From contig DMPC01000065.1 in assembly GCA_003456155.1 (NCBI GenBank), forward strand, positions 13,905-19,720: 5,816 nt of DNA, read 5' to 3'. Position 1 is the stretch's first letter, and each line of letters opens with the position of its first letter. This document shows positions 1-5,725 of the stretch, piece after piece. The stretch is from Actinomycetota bacterium (lineage in GTDB: Bacteria; Actinomycetota; Actinomycetes; S36-B12). The position numbers were made by a program, and so were the translations under genes. A model generated the notes under the pieces. The model was not told the DNA's origin and did not search any database. It worked only from the letters and a program-made list of their open reading frames with translations.

Positions 1-24
1 GTGCGGGCGTGCGGGCGTGCGGGC
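1..24. repeat. three perfect tandem copies of an 8-base unit (GTGCGGGC)
   Basis: Copies lie at 1-8, 9-16 and 17-24 and are followed at once by TGA (25-27). Read in the frame starting at base 1 this gives VRACGRAG and then a stop, so it could be the tail of an upstream gene; pgeF/yfiH is the usual neighbour of yggS in actinomycetes. Eight residues carry no family signature, so the repeat could equally be intergenic. Because 8 is not a multiple of 3, any change in copy number would shift a reading frame crossing it. The window edge cuts the array, so the true copy number is unknown. Confidence 0.6.
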
Positions 25-80
25 TGACCCTACGGCGTGCCGAGTCCAGGGGGAGGGGGAAGGATGGAGGAGTGACAGGG

Positions 81-827
81 ATGTCGGCCCACGATGCCCC
101 GCGCGAGGACAGTCGGCGTCGAGGCGAGATCAGGGCTGCCCTCGCGCAGGTTCACGCCCGAATCGATGAGGCTCGCGCAGCGGCCGGTCGCACGGATCCG
201 GTGCGTCTGGTCGTGGTGACCAAGACGTTTCCCGCCTCTGACGTGGACCTGCTGGGCGAACTGGGCATCACCGACGTGGGTGAGAACCGCGATCAGGAGG
301 CTGCTGCGAAGCGTCGCGACTGCACGGCCGGGGCCGAGGGGCTGCGGTGGCACATGATCGGCCAACTGCAGAGGAACAAGGCGAGGTCCGTCGTGGCCTG
401 GGCGGACGTGGTGGAGTCGGTCGACCGGGCAGCGCTGGTGACGGCGCTGGGCACCGCAGCACATGAGGTGGGGCGCCGTATCGACGTCCTGATTCAGGTC
501 AATCTCGATCCCGAGCCGACGCCCGGTCGCGGCGGAGCCCTTCCCCAGGAGGTCCCGGAACTCGCCGACCTCATCGCCGGTCAGCAGGCCCTGCACCTGG
601 CGGGCCTCATGGGGGTCGCGCCTCATCCCGATGGCCTGCCCGCCGACAGTGCCCGCGCTGCCTTCGATCGGCTGGCCGCCCTGGCCGCACGGGTGCGGCA
701 GACCCATCCCGAGGCTCATGTCATCTCAGCCGGCATGAGCGGAGATCTCGAGGAGGCCGTGGCGGCCGGGGCGACACAGGTCCGGATCGGGGGCGCAGTA
801 CTCGGGACCCGACCCCGGGTGGAGTAA
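81..827 (+). CDS. yggS: YggS/PROSC family pyridoxal 5'-phosphate homeostasis protein
   Basis: A 248-residue cytoplasmic protein of the YggS (PLPBP, COG0325) family. It binds PLP on a lysine of an alanine-racemase-like TIM barrel and buffers free PLP; no catalytic reaction is established for the family. Visible family motifs are VVVTKTF with the PLP lysine at K48, VGENRDQE at about 67-73, WHMIGQLQRNK at 90-100, VESVDRAAL at 111-119, VLIQVNLD at 136-143, GLMGVAPHP at 175-183, and the C-terminal phosphate-binding stretch SAGMSGDLEEA then VRIGGAVLGTR at 216-244. Length and motif order are normal. ATG 81 is chosen because GGAGG (66-70) lies 10 bases upstream and homology begins soon after; the frame is open further upstream (to position 9) but that extension is low-complexity and has no family match. 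It stands 74 bases before sepF in the standard actinobacterial ftsZ-downstream order. Its link to division is positional only. Confidence 0.95.
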   Translation: MSAHDAPREDSRRRGEIRAALAQVHARIDEARAAAGRTDPVRLVVVTKTFPASDVDLLGELGITDVGENRDQEAAAKRRDCTAGAEGLRWHMIGQLQRNKARSVVAWADVVESVDRAALVTALGTAAHEVGRRIDVLIQVNLDPEPTPGRGGALPQEVPELADLIAGQQALHLAGLMGVAPHPDGLPADSARAAFDRLAALAARVRQTHPEAHVISAGMSGDLEEAVAAGATQVRIGGAVLGTRPRVE

Positions 828-835
828 CGTCGCTA

Positions 836-876
836 CCGCGCGTCCGGTGCCGAGGCGGGCGCACGAGCACGCGCGG
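836..876 (+). other. long GC-rich hairpin between yggS and sepF
   Basis: CCGCGCGT (836-843) is an exact inverted repeat of ACGCGCGG (869-876). Inside the 25-base loop a second pair, GTGC (847-850) and GCAC (861-864), can extend it to a two-tier stem with a 10-base apical loop. It begins 8 bases after the yggS stop and ends 10 bases before the sepF Shine-Dalgarno. No T-run follows, so it is not a textbook intrinsic terminator. It could attenuate read-through, be an RNA-processing or stabilising structure, or arise by chance in GC-rich DNA. The rest of 828-901 shows no clear promoter. Confidence 0.5.
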
Positions 877-901
877 AGCAGGGTGAGGGAGGCAGCAGGA
901 G

Positions 902-1507
902 ATGGCTGGCGCCATGCGCAAGATGGCCGTGTACCTGGGTCTGGTCGAGGACCACGGCGACGATGCCTACGACGAGTACGACGACTACGACGACGCCCGG
1001 CGCAGCAGCCGGGACGCCCGTGATTCTCGTGATTCGCGTGACTCCCGTGATTCGCGCTCCCGGGGCTATGACTCGGGGTACGACGATGACCGCTACACCT
1101 CCCGCAGCGTCCGCCCGATCCCGGACACCCGTGCGGTACGTACCTTCCGCAGTGACGCACCACCGCCCAGCAATCCCACCTCGGCGCCCCTGGCCGATCG
1201 TCGCCCGGGCTACGCGCCCGCTCCGGACCTGTCGCGCATCGAGACCATCCACCCGCGCAGCTACAACGACGCGCGGCGCATTGGCGAGCACTACCGCGAG
1301 GGCGTTCCCGTCATCATGAACCTGTCCGAGCTCGAGGATCCGGATGCGAAGCGGATCATCGACTTCGCTGCCGGCCTGGTCTTCGGCATGCGGGGTTCAA
1401 TCGAGAGGATCACCAACAAGGTCTTCCTCCTCTCACCGGTGAACGTCGACATCGGTGATGCCGCCCGGGCCCAGATTGCCCAGGACGGCTTCTTCAACCA
1501 GAGTTGA
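902..1507 (+). CDS. sepF: cell division protein SepF (FtsZ membrane anchor)
   Basis: A 201-residue SepF. In actinobacteria, which lack FtsA, SepF is the main protein tethering FtsZ filaments to the membrane. The N-terminus (MAGAMRKMAVYLGLVED, 1-17) is the amphipathic membrane-binding helix and looks like that of Streptomyces SepF. Residues 18-31 form an acidic Asp/Tyr tract. A disordered linker with an Arg-Asp-Ser repeat (37-51) follows to about 110. The conserved globular SepF domain spans about 113-201: IHPRSYNDARRIGEHYREG, VIMNLSELEDPDAKRIIDF with AAGLVFGMRG, and KVFLLSPVNVDI. ATG 902 is chosen over in-frame ATGs at 914 and 923 because GGGAGG (887-892) is 9 bases upstream and because related proteins begin the same way. 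The stop is 36 bases before yggT. Length is typical for actinobacteria. No frameshift is seen. Confidence 0.96.
   Translation: MAGAMRKMAVYLGLVEDHGDDAYDEYDDYDDARRSSRDARDSRDSRDSRDSRSRGYDSGYDDDRYTSRSVRPIPDTRAVRTFRSDAPPPSNPTSAPLADRRPGYAPAPDLSRIETIHPRSYNDARRIGEHYREGVPVIMNLSELEDPDAKRIIDFAAGLVFGMRGSIERITNKVFLLSPVNVDIGDAARAQIAQDGFFNQS
1010..1054 (+). repeat. in-frame 9-base repeat encoding (Arg-Asp-Ser/Ala)x5 in the SepF linker
   Basis: Five consecutive 9-base units encode RDA, RDS, RDS, RDS, RDS (residues 37-51), followed by a degenerate RSR. Most units read CGTGATTCn or CGTGACTCC, so the copies have diverged mainly at third positions. The unit length keeps the frame, so copy-number change would only lengthen or shorten the disordered linker between the membrane helix and the FtsZ-binding domain. 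Confidence 0.85.
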
Positions 1508-1543
1508 GTTCCGACCACCCGCACCCTGTCAGGAGAGCATCCC

Positions 1544-1843
1544 GTGTCGATCGTCTTCGAGGTGATCGCGCTCGCCCTGCTCGTCTTCTGGCTCTTCCTC
1601 CTAGCGCGGCTGGTGTTCGACCTGGTCCAAGCGTTCTCCCGAGGTTGGCAGCCGCGCGGCCCCCTGCTGATCGTGCTGGAGTTCATCTACAGCGTCACCG
1701 ACCCGCCGCTGCGGCTGCTTCGCCGCTTCATCCCGCCGCTGCGCATCGGCCAGGTCTCCTTCGACCTCGCCTTCTTGATCCTGCTGCTCGGCACGAACAT
1801 CCTCATCAGCGTCGTGCGCGGGATCGGCGCCTCCTTCGCATGA
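1544..1843 (+). CDS. YggT family small integral membrane protein
   Basis: A 99-residue YggT-family protein (DUF/Pfam YGGT). Two hydrophobic segments are visible: about 3-27 (rich in Leu/Val/Phe) and about 71-93. Between them lies the family signature LEFIYSVTDPPLRLLRRFIPPL (about 45-66), with the characteristic TDPPLR...RR..PPL pattern. The first helix ends in the family-like RLVFDLV. The protein should sit in the cytoplasmic membrane with both helices spanning it; its biochemical role is not established, though its constant neighbourhood with sepF suggests a part in division or envelope assembly. The start is GTG 1544, supported by AGGAGAG (1531-1537) 6 bases upstream. It sits 36 bases after sepF and 22 bases before the divIVA-family gene, consistent with co-transcription. 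A longer overlapping frame (1504-1875) is a shadow without membrane or family features. Confidence 0.93.
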   Translation: MSIVFEVIALALLVFWLFLLARLVFDLVQAFSRGWQPRGPLLIVLEFIYSVTDPPLRLLRRFIPPLRIGQVSFDLAFLILLLGTNILISVVRGIGASFA

Positions 1844-1865
1844 CCACCGTTGCGGAGTCCCGCTC

Positions 1866-2336
1866 ATGCCGTTGACGGCGGCGGAGGTGCGCGCCGCGAG
1901 GTTCGGGACCACGCGCCTGCGCACGGGCTACGACATGGATGAGGTTGATGCGTTCCTCGACATCATCGAGGCCGACGTGGCGCAGTACGCGGATGAGCTG
2001 CAGCGCGCGCGAGACGGTGAGGCTGTGCTTCGCACTCAGCTCGACCAGGTGCAGGCGCGGCTGGCGATGGCGGAGCAGCGCCTCTCGGAGGCGCAGGAGG
2101 CCACGATGCGCCTCCAGGCGGTGACGGGATCGGCACCTGAGGCGGCATCGTCGGTCGAGGTCACGGCGGAGTTGCAGGCGGTGCTGGAGTCGAATGCCGA
2201 GGCGGCCACCGTTGTGACCGTGGCCCAGCGCACCGCCGACGAGATCGTGCGGCTGGCGCAGGTCCGAGCCGATGCGATTCGAGCATCGGTCCGCACCCTG
2301 CTCGACCAGCAGCGGGCGCTCCTCGACCGCGACTGA
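1866..2336 (+). CDS. divIVA: short DivIVA domain protein (Wag31/DivIVA family)
   Basis: A 156-residue DivIVA-family protein. The N-terminus MPLTAAEVRAARFG (1-14), then a short basic loop (TTRLRT, 15-20) and GYDMDEVDAFLDIIE (21-35), is the DivIVA lipid-binding domain: MPLT start, F13, basic/hydrophobic loop tip (R17-L18-R19) and the GYD.DEVD.FLD motif. Two predicted coiled-coil stretches follow, about 28-85 and about 100-156, joined by a Gly/Ser/Ala/Pro-containing linker (86-98). DivIVA proteins bind negatively curved membrane at poles and septa and recruit growth machinery. The start ATG 1866 has GGAG (1854-1857) 8 bases upstream. It is clearly shorter than classical actinobacterial Wag31/DivIVA (about 260 residues or more), ending just after the AQRTADEIV segment that in the longer proteins is followed by more coiled coil. 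The other frames past the stop do not continue a coiled coil, so I see no frameshift. It may be the main DivIVA or a short paralogue. Confidence 0.9.
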   Translation: MPLTAAEVRAARFGTTRLRTGYDMDEVDAFLDIIEADVAQYADELQRARDGEAVLRTQLDQVQARLAMAEQRLSEAQEATMRLQAVTGSAPEAASSVEVTAELQAVLESNAEAATVVTVAQRTADEIVRLAQVRADAIRASVRTLLDQQRALLDRD

Positions 2337-2375
2337 CGCGGGTTCCGGCACCGGCTCCAGTACCGGCTCCGGTAC
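2327..2375. terminator. inverted repeats in the convergent divIVA/ileS gap, possible bidirectional terminator
   Basis: Two hairpins are visible. CCGCG (2327-2331) pairs with CGCGG (2337-2341) around a 5-base loop that holds the divIVA stop codon. GTACCGG (2360-2366) pairs with CCGGTAC (2369-2375), best drawn as a 6-bp stem with a GCTC loop. The second lies between the two converging stop codons, 14 bases beyond the ileS stop and 24 beyond that of divIVA. The stretch 2343-2376 is also built from degenerate 12-base CCGGCTCC-containing units. There is no T-run on either strand, so the terminator role is inferred from position and symmetry. Confidence 0.4.
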
Positions 2376-2388
2376 CGACACTGCAGCG

Positions 2389-5300
2389 TCAGCGCACCGG
2401 AGCCAGCCAGAACCCCACGGGAAGTTCCGAAGCGACCTCGAAGGCCCCCTCCGGAGCCTCTTCACGGGTGAACTCGACGGCGAGCACCTCGTCGGCGATC
2501 TCCGCGGCGTGCTGGGTGACGGCGGCCTCGGCCTCCGCGTCGCCGGTAGTCCACCAGACACGGATCCGATCGCTGACCTCCAGGCCGGCGGACTTGCGGC
2601 CCTCCTGGAGCGTCCGGACGATCTCCCGGGCCATGCCGGCGCGGAGCAGCTCGTCGTCCAGATGGAGGTCGAGGGCGAGGCTCTCCCCGCCCTCGGAGAC
2701 GACGGCCCATCCCTCACGAGGAGTCTCGGTGACCACGACGTCCTCGTCGGTGATGTCGACCTCGCCGATCCCGGGCACCTCGATGCGCGCTGAGCCGTGG
2801 CTGCGCAGGTGCTCGACGAGCGCGGCGGCGGGTGACGCGGCGATGGCCTCGGCGACGATGGGGGTCTGCTGCGCGAAGCGCTTGCCGAGGGCTCGGAAGT
2901 TCGCCTTGACGCTGATGTCGACCAGTCCCGACTCGCCGTCGGAGAGCGACTCCAGGGTCATGACATTGAGTTCCTCGGCCACCTGCGCCCGCAGATCGTC
3001 AGGCAGCGCGGCCCATCCCTGGGCCGACACCAGAGCACGTCCGAGTGGCTGGCGCGTGCGCACCGACGACGTTGCTCGCGCAGCCCGGCCGAGCTCGACC
3101 AGTCTGCGCACCAGGTCCATGCGGTCGGCGAGGACGCTGTCGACCGCGGCTTCGTCCCAGGTCGGCCATGCCGCAAGGTGGACAGAGAGGGGTGCGTCGG
3201 GGTCCGTTGTCCGGAAGAGGTCCTGCCAGACGCGCTCGGTGATGAACGGAGTGAAGGGGGCGAGGCACAGGGTCACCGTGCGCAGCGCCTCGTGCAGCGT
3301 CGCGAGCGCAGCCGGGTCGCCGTCCCAGAAGCGTCGACGAGAGCGGCGCACGTACCAGTTCGACAGGTCGTCGACGAAGGATGACAGGAGTCGTCCGGCG
3401 CGTTGAGTGTCGAAGGACTCCAGCGAGAGGTCGACCTCATGTGCCATCCGTGCCGCCTCGGAGAGCACCCAGCGGTCGATCACCGGGCGGTCGGCCGGGG
3501 CCGGTGCTCCGTCACTGGGCTCCCACCCGGCAGTGCGGGCGTACAGCGACAGGAAGGACACCGTGTTCCAGTAGGTGAGCAGCGTCTTGCGCACCACGTC
3601 GGCAATGGCAGCGTGCCCGACGCGCCGGGCCTGCCAGGGTGAGCCGCTCGCCAGCATGAACCACCGGAGGGCATCGGCCCCGTGCTCGTCCATGAGCGGG
3701 ATCGGCGCGAGGATGTTGCCCAGGTGCTTGCTCATCTTTCGGCCGTCCTCGTCGAGGATGTGACCTAGGCAGACGACGTTGCGGTAGGACGACTGCCCGA
3801 AGACCAGCGTGTTCACCGCCATCAGTGTGTAGAACCAGCCGCGGGTCTGGTCGATGGCCTCGCAGATGAAGTCGGCCGGGAACTGCTGGGCGAACGCAGC
3901 CTCGTTCTTGTGCGGGTAGCCGAGCGCGGCGAACGGCATGGAGCCGGAGTCGTACCAGCCGTCGATGACCTCAGGCACCCGGCGTGCCTGCTCCCCGCAC
4001 GTCGGGCACGGAATGACGATGTCATCAACGTAGGGCCGGTGCGGGTCGGTGTCGGTGACATCGAGGCCTGCGAGCTCGCTGAGCTCGGCGAGCGAGCCCA
4101 CGGCGACGAGGTGGTCGTCGGGGCATCGCCAGATCGGCAGGGGAGTGCCCCAGTAGCGGTTGCGCGACAGGGCCCAGTCGACGTTGTTGGTGAGCCAGTC
4201 GCCGTATCGCCCCCACTTGATGGTCTCGGGAAACCAGTGGGTCTGCGCGTTCTGCTCCAGCAGCTCCTGCTTGCGCTCGGTCGTGCGGATGTACCAGGAC
4301 GGCTGCGCGTAGTAGACGAGCGGCGTGTGGCACCGCCAGCAGTGCGGATAGGAGTGCTCGTATGCCAGGTGACGGAACATCAGCCCGCGCTGCTCGAGGT
4401 CGGCGATCAGGGTCTCGTCGGCCTTCTTGAAGAACATCCCGCCGACCACCGGGACGTCGTCACCGAAGTGACCGTCGGGCCGGATCGGGTTGACCACGGG
4501 GAGGCCGTACCGGCGACAGGTCACGAGGTCGTCTGCTCCGAACGCAGGAGCCTGGTGCACGAGGCCGGTGCCGTCGTCGGTGGTGACGTAGTCCGCGAGC
4601 AGCACGTAGTGGGCATCGGGGATCTCGACGTAGTCGAACGGGCGCTCATAGCCGACGCGCTCCAGTGCCGATCCGGCGAGGGTCTCCAGAACGGTGACCT
4701 CGGCATCGCCGAAGATGGCGCCGATGAGCTCCCCGGCGACCACCAGCGTCTCGCCGTCCGTGGTCTGCACCACGGCATAGGTGGCGTCGGGCTTGACTGC
4801 GACGGCGGTGTTCGACACCAGAGTCCACGGGGTCGTGGTCCAGACCAGCAGGCTCACGCCGGGATGACGCTGGGCGAGTGCATCGTCGGCACGGACCGGG
4901 AAGCGAACGTAGACCGAGGGGTCGATCACCGTCTCGTAGCCCTGGGCGAGTTCATGATCCGACAGGCCGGTGCCGCATCGCGGGCAGTAGGGCGCCACGC
5001 GATGGTCCTGGGCGAGCAGGCCCTGGTCGAAGATCTGCTTCAGCGACCACCACACGCTCTGGACGTAGTCCTTGTCCATCGTCCAGTAGGCCCGGTCCAT
5101 GTCGACCCAGTAGCCCATGCGTCGGGTCATGTCCGAGAACTCGTCCACGTGGCGCAGGACGGACTCGCGACAGCGCGCGTTGAACTCGGCGACGCCGTAT
5201 GCCTCGATGTCCTGCTTGCCGCTGAACCCCAGCTCCTTCTCGACCGCGAGCTCCACCGGGAGGCCATGGCAATCCCAGCCGGCCTGGCGGGGGACGTAGT

Positions 5301-5529
5301 AGCCCTTCATCGTGCGGTAGCGGGGGAAGACGTCCTTGAAGACTCGGGCCTCGACATGGTGCGTGCCCGGGGTGCCGTTGGCCGTCGGCGGGCCCTCGTA
5401 GAAGACCCAGAGCGGCCGTCCCTCGCTCTGGGCGACGGAGGCCTCGAAGATGCGCTCGGCGTCCCACAGTGCCAGCACCTCGTGCTCCAGGGCAGGCAGG
5501 TCGACCTGCGCTGGCACGGCCCGGTACAT
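2389..5529 (-). CDS. ileS: isoleucyl-tRNA synthetase, long 'type 2' class with altered HIGH motif
   Basis: A 1046-residue class Ia synthetase that charges tRNA-Ile with isoleucine in the cytoplasm. Residues 46-54 (GPPTANGTP) lead into the signature box, which reads GTHH (55-58) instead of HIGH, followed by KDVFPRYRTMKGY and GWDCHGLPVE (84-93). The CP1 editing domain carries TTTPWT (231-236) and GTGLVHQAPAFGADD (320-334). Cysteine pairs C182/C185 with C397/C400, and C469 with C508/C511, look like zinc sites. GWYDSGSMPF (524-533) and an intact KMSKH (598-602) complete the catalytic core. An anticodon-binding domain (about 687-860, with NWYVRRSRRRFW) and a C-terminal region (about 870-1046) follow. 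Length and the absence of the C-terminal zinc finger of type 1 IleRS support type 2. The start is ATG 5529, with GGAGG (complement of 5534-5538) just upstream; a 78-residue extension to 5763 is open but unlike the family. It is transcribed toward divIVA and away from the gene at 5726. No frameshift is seen. Confidence 0.97.
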   Translation of the reverse strand: MYRAVPAQVDLPALEHEVLALWDAERIFEASVAQSEGRPLWVFYEGPPTANGTPGTHHVEARVFKDVFPRYRTMKGYYVPRQAGWDCHGLPVELAVEKELGFSGKQDIEAYGVAEFNARCRESVLRHVDEFSDMTRRMGYWVDMDRAYWTMDKDYVQSVWWSLKQIFDQGLLAQDHRVAPYCPRCGTGLSDHELAQGYETVIDPSVYVRFPVRADDALAQRHPGVSLLVWTTTPWTLVSNTAVAVKPDATYAVVQTTDGETLVVAGELIGAIFGDAEVTVLETLAGSALERVGYERPFDYVEIPDAHYVLLADYVTTDDGTGLVHQAPAFGADDLVTCRRYGLPVVNPIRPDGHFGDDVPVVGGMFFKKADETLIADLEQRGLMFRHLAYEHSYPHCWRCHTPLVYYAQPSWYIRTTERKQELLEQNAQTHWFPETIKWGRYGDWLTNNVDWALSRNRYWGTPLPIWRCPDDHLVAVGSLAELSELAGLDVTDTDPHRPYVDDIVIPCPTCGEQARRVPEVIDGWYDSGSMPFAALGYPHKNEAAFAQQFPADFICEAIDQTRGWFYTLMAVNTLVFGQSSYRNVVCLGHILDEDGRKMSKHLGNILAPIPLMDEHGADALRWFMLASGSPWQARRVGHAAIADVVRKTLLTYWNTVSFLSLYARTAGWEPSDGAPAPADRPVIDRWVLSEAARMAHEVDLSLESFDTQRAGRLLSSFVDDLSNWYVRRSRRRFWDGDPAALATLHEALRTVTLCLAPFTPFITERVWQDLFRTTDPDAPLSVHLAAWPTWDEAAVDSVLADRMDLVRRLVELGRAARATSSVRTRQPLGRALVSAQGWAALPDDLRAQVAEELNVMTLESLSDGESGLVDISVKANFRALGKRFAQQTPIVAEAIAASPAAALVEHLRSHGSARIEVPGIGEVDITDEDVVVTETPREGWAVVSEGGESLALDLHLDDELLRAGMAREIVRTLQEGRKSAGLEVSDRIRVWWTTGDAEAEAAVTQHAAEIADEVLAVEFTREEAPEGAFEVASELPVGFWLAPVR

Positions 5530-5554
5530 GAGTCCTCCAGTGGCGGTCGGGGCA

Positions 5555-5588
5555 CCGGCGGATGCCGGCCGTCCGGGATGCGTCCCGG
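5555..5588 (-). promoter_or_regulatory. two tandem hairpins in the predicted ileS leader
   Basis: In transcript order, hairpin A has a perfect 6-bp stem (CCGGGA/TCCCGG, 5583-5588 with 5573-5578) and a CGCA loop. Hairpin B has a 5-bp stem (CCGGC/GCCGG, 5564-5568 with 5555-5559) and an ATCC loop. They are 4 bases apart, and B ends 16 bases before the Shine-Dalgarno (5534-5538). If transcription starts near 5588, hairpin A forms the extreme 5' end of the mRNA. The structures are seen; any regulatory or stabilising role is inference. Confidence 0.4.
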
Positions 5589-5594
5589 CCCGAC

Positions 5595-5622
5595 AGGATA
5601 TCGGCGCGGCAGCCGGTGTGAG
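5595..5622 (-). promoter_or_regulatory. candidate ileS promoter
   Basis: On the minus strand, CTCACA (5622-5617) matches the -35 consensus TTGACA at 4 of 6 positions, and TATCCT (5600-5595) matches TATAAT at 4 of 6, with a 16-base spacer. A start about 7 bases on, near 5588, would give a leader of about 59 bases. It is the best match I found by eye in the divergent region, but in GC-rich actinobacteria such matches are weak evidence. Confidence 0.35.
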
Positions 5623-5636
5623 CGGGTGCATGGGCC

Positions 5637-5642
5637 TAGCAT
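5637..5642 (+). promoter_or_regulatory. candidate -10 element for the plus-strand gene at 5726
   Basis: TAGCAT fits the TAnnnT pattern of a -10 box. No good -35 is present: the nearest is GTGTGA at 5616-5621 with a short 15-base spacer, which overlaps the proposed ileS -35. The leader would be about 77 bases. The remainder of 5643-5725 shows only a small inverted repeat, CGCGG (5690-5694) with CCGCG (5705-5709). Confidence 0.2.
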
Positions 5643-5725
5643 CTGGCGGATAGCACGGGGGCCGGCTGGGCAGGCGCACTGCAACCGAACGCGGTCGAAG
5701 CGGTCCGCGATGAACAGGGGAACTC

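Noticed and set aside
9..80. A 24-residue N-terminal extension of yggS from GTG 9
   Set aside because: It would translate the 8-base repeats and the purine-rich leader; the ATG at 81 has a well-placed GGAGG and fits the family's usual length.
30..719. A 229-residue minus-strand frame opposite yggS
   Set aside because: yggS on the plus strand carries every family motif in order; the antisense product is compositionally odd (rich in His, Arg, Pro) and matches nothing I recognise.
807..820. A small hairpin (ACCCG/CGGGT) at the end of yggS as a terminator
   Set aside because: Only 5 bp, inside the coding sequence and without a T-run; expected by chance in DNA of this composition.
1806..2717. 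A 303-residue minus-strand frame with a PEP-rich stretch across divIVA and the end of ileS
   Set aside because: It overlaps the divIVA-family gene and the ileS 3' end. The Pro-Glu-Pro pattern is just the translation of the CCGGCTCC-type repeats in the 2343-2376 gap.
2272..3406. Plus-strand frames of 173 and 312 residues running into the ileS 3' half
   Set aside because: Both lie antisense to ileS; their Ser/Arg-rich or low-complexity products look like shadows.
5530..5725. A T-box riboswitch before ileS
   Set aside because: I looked for the conserved T-box core on the minus strand and found none. The TGGA near the Shine-Dalgarno does not match the tRNA-Ile acceptor end (ACCA would need TGGT).
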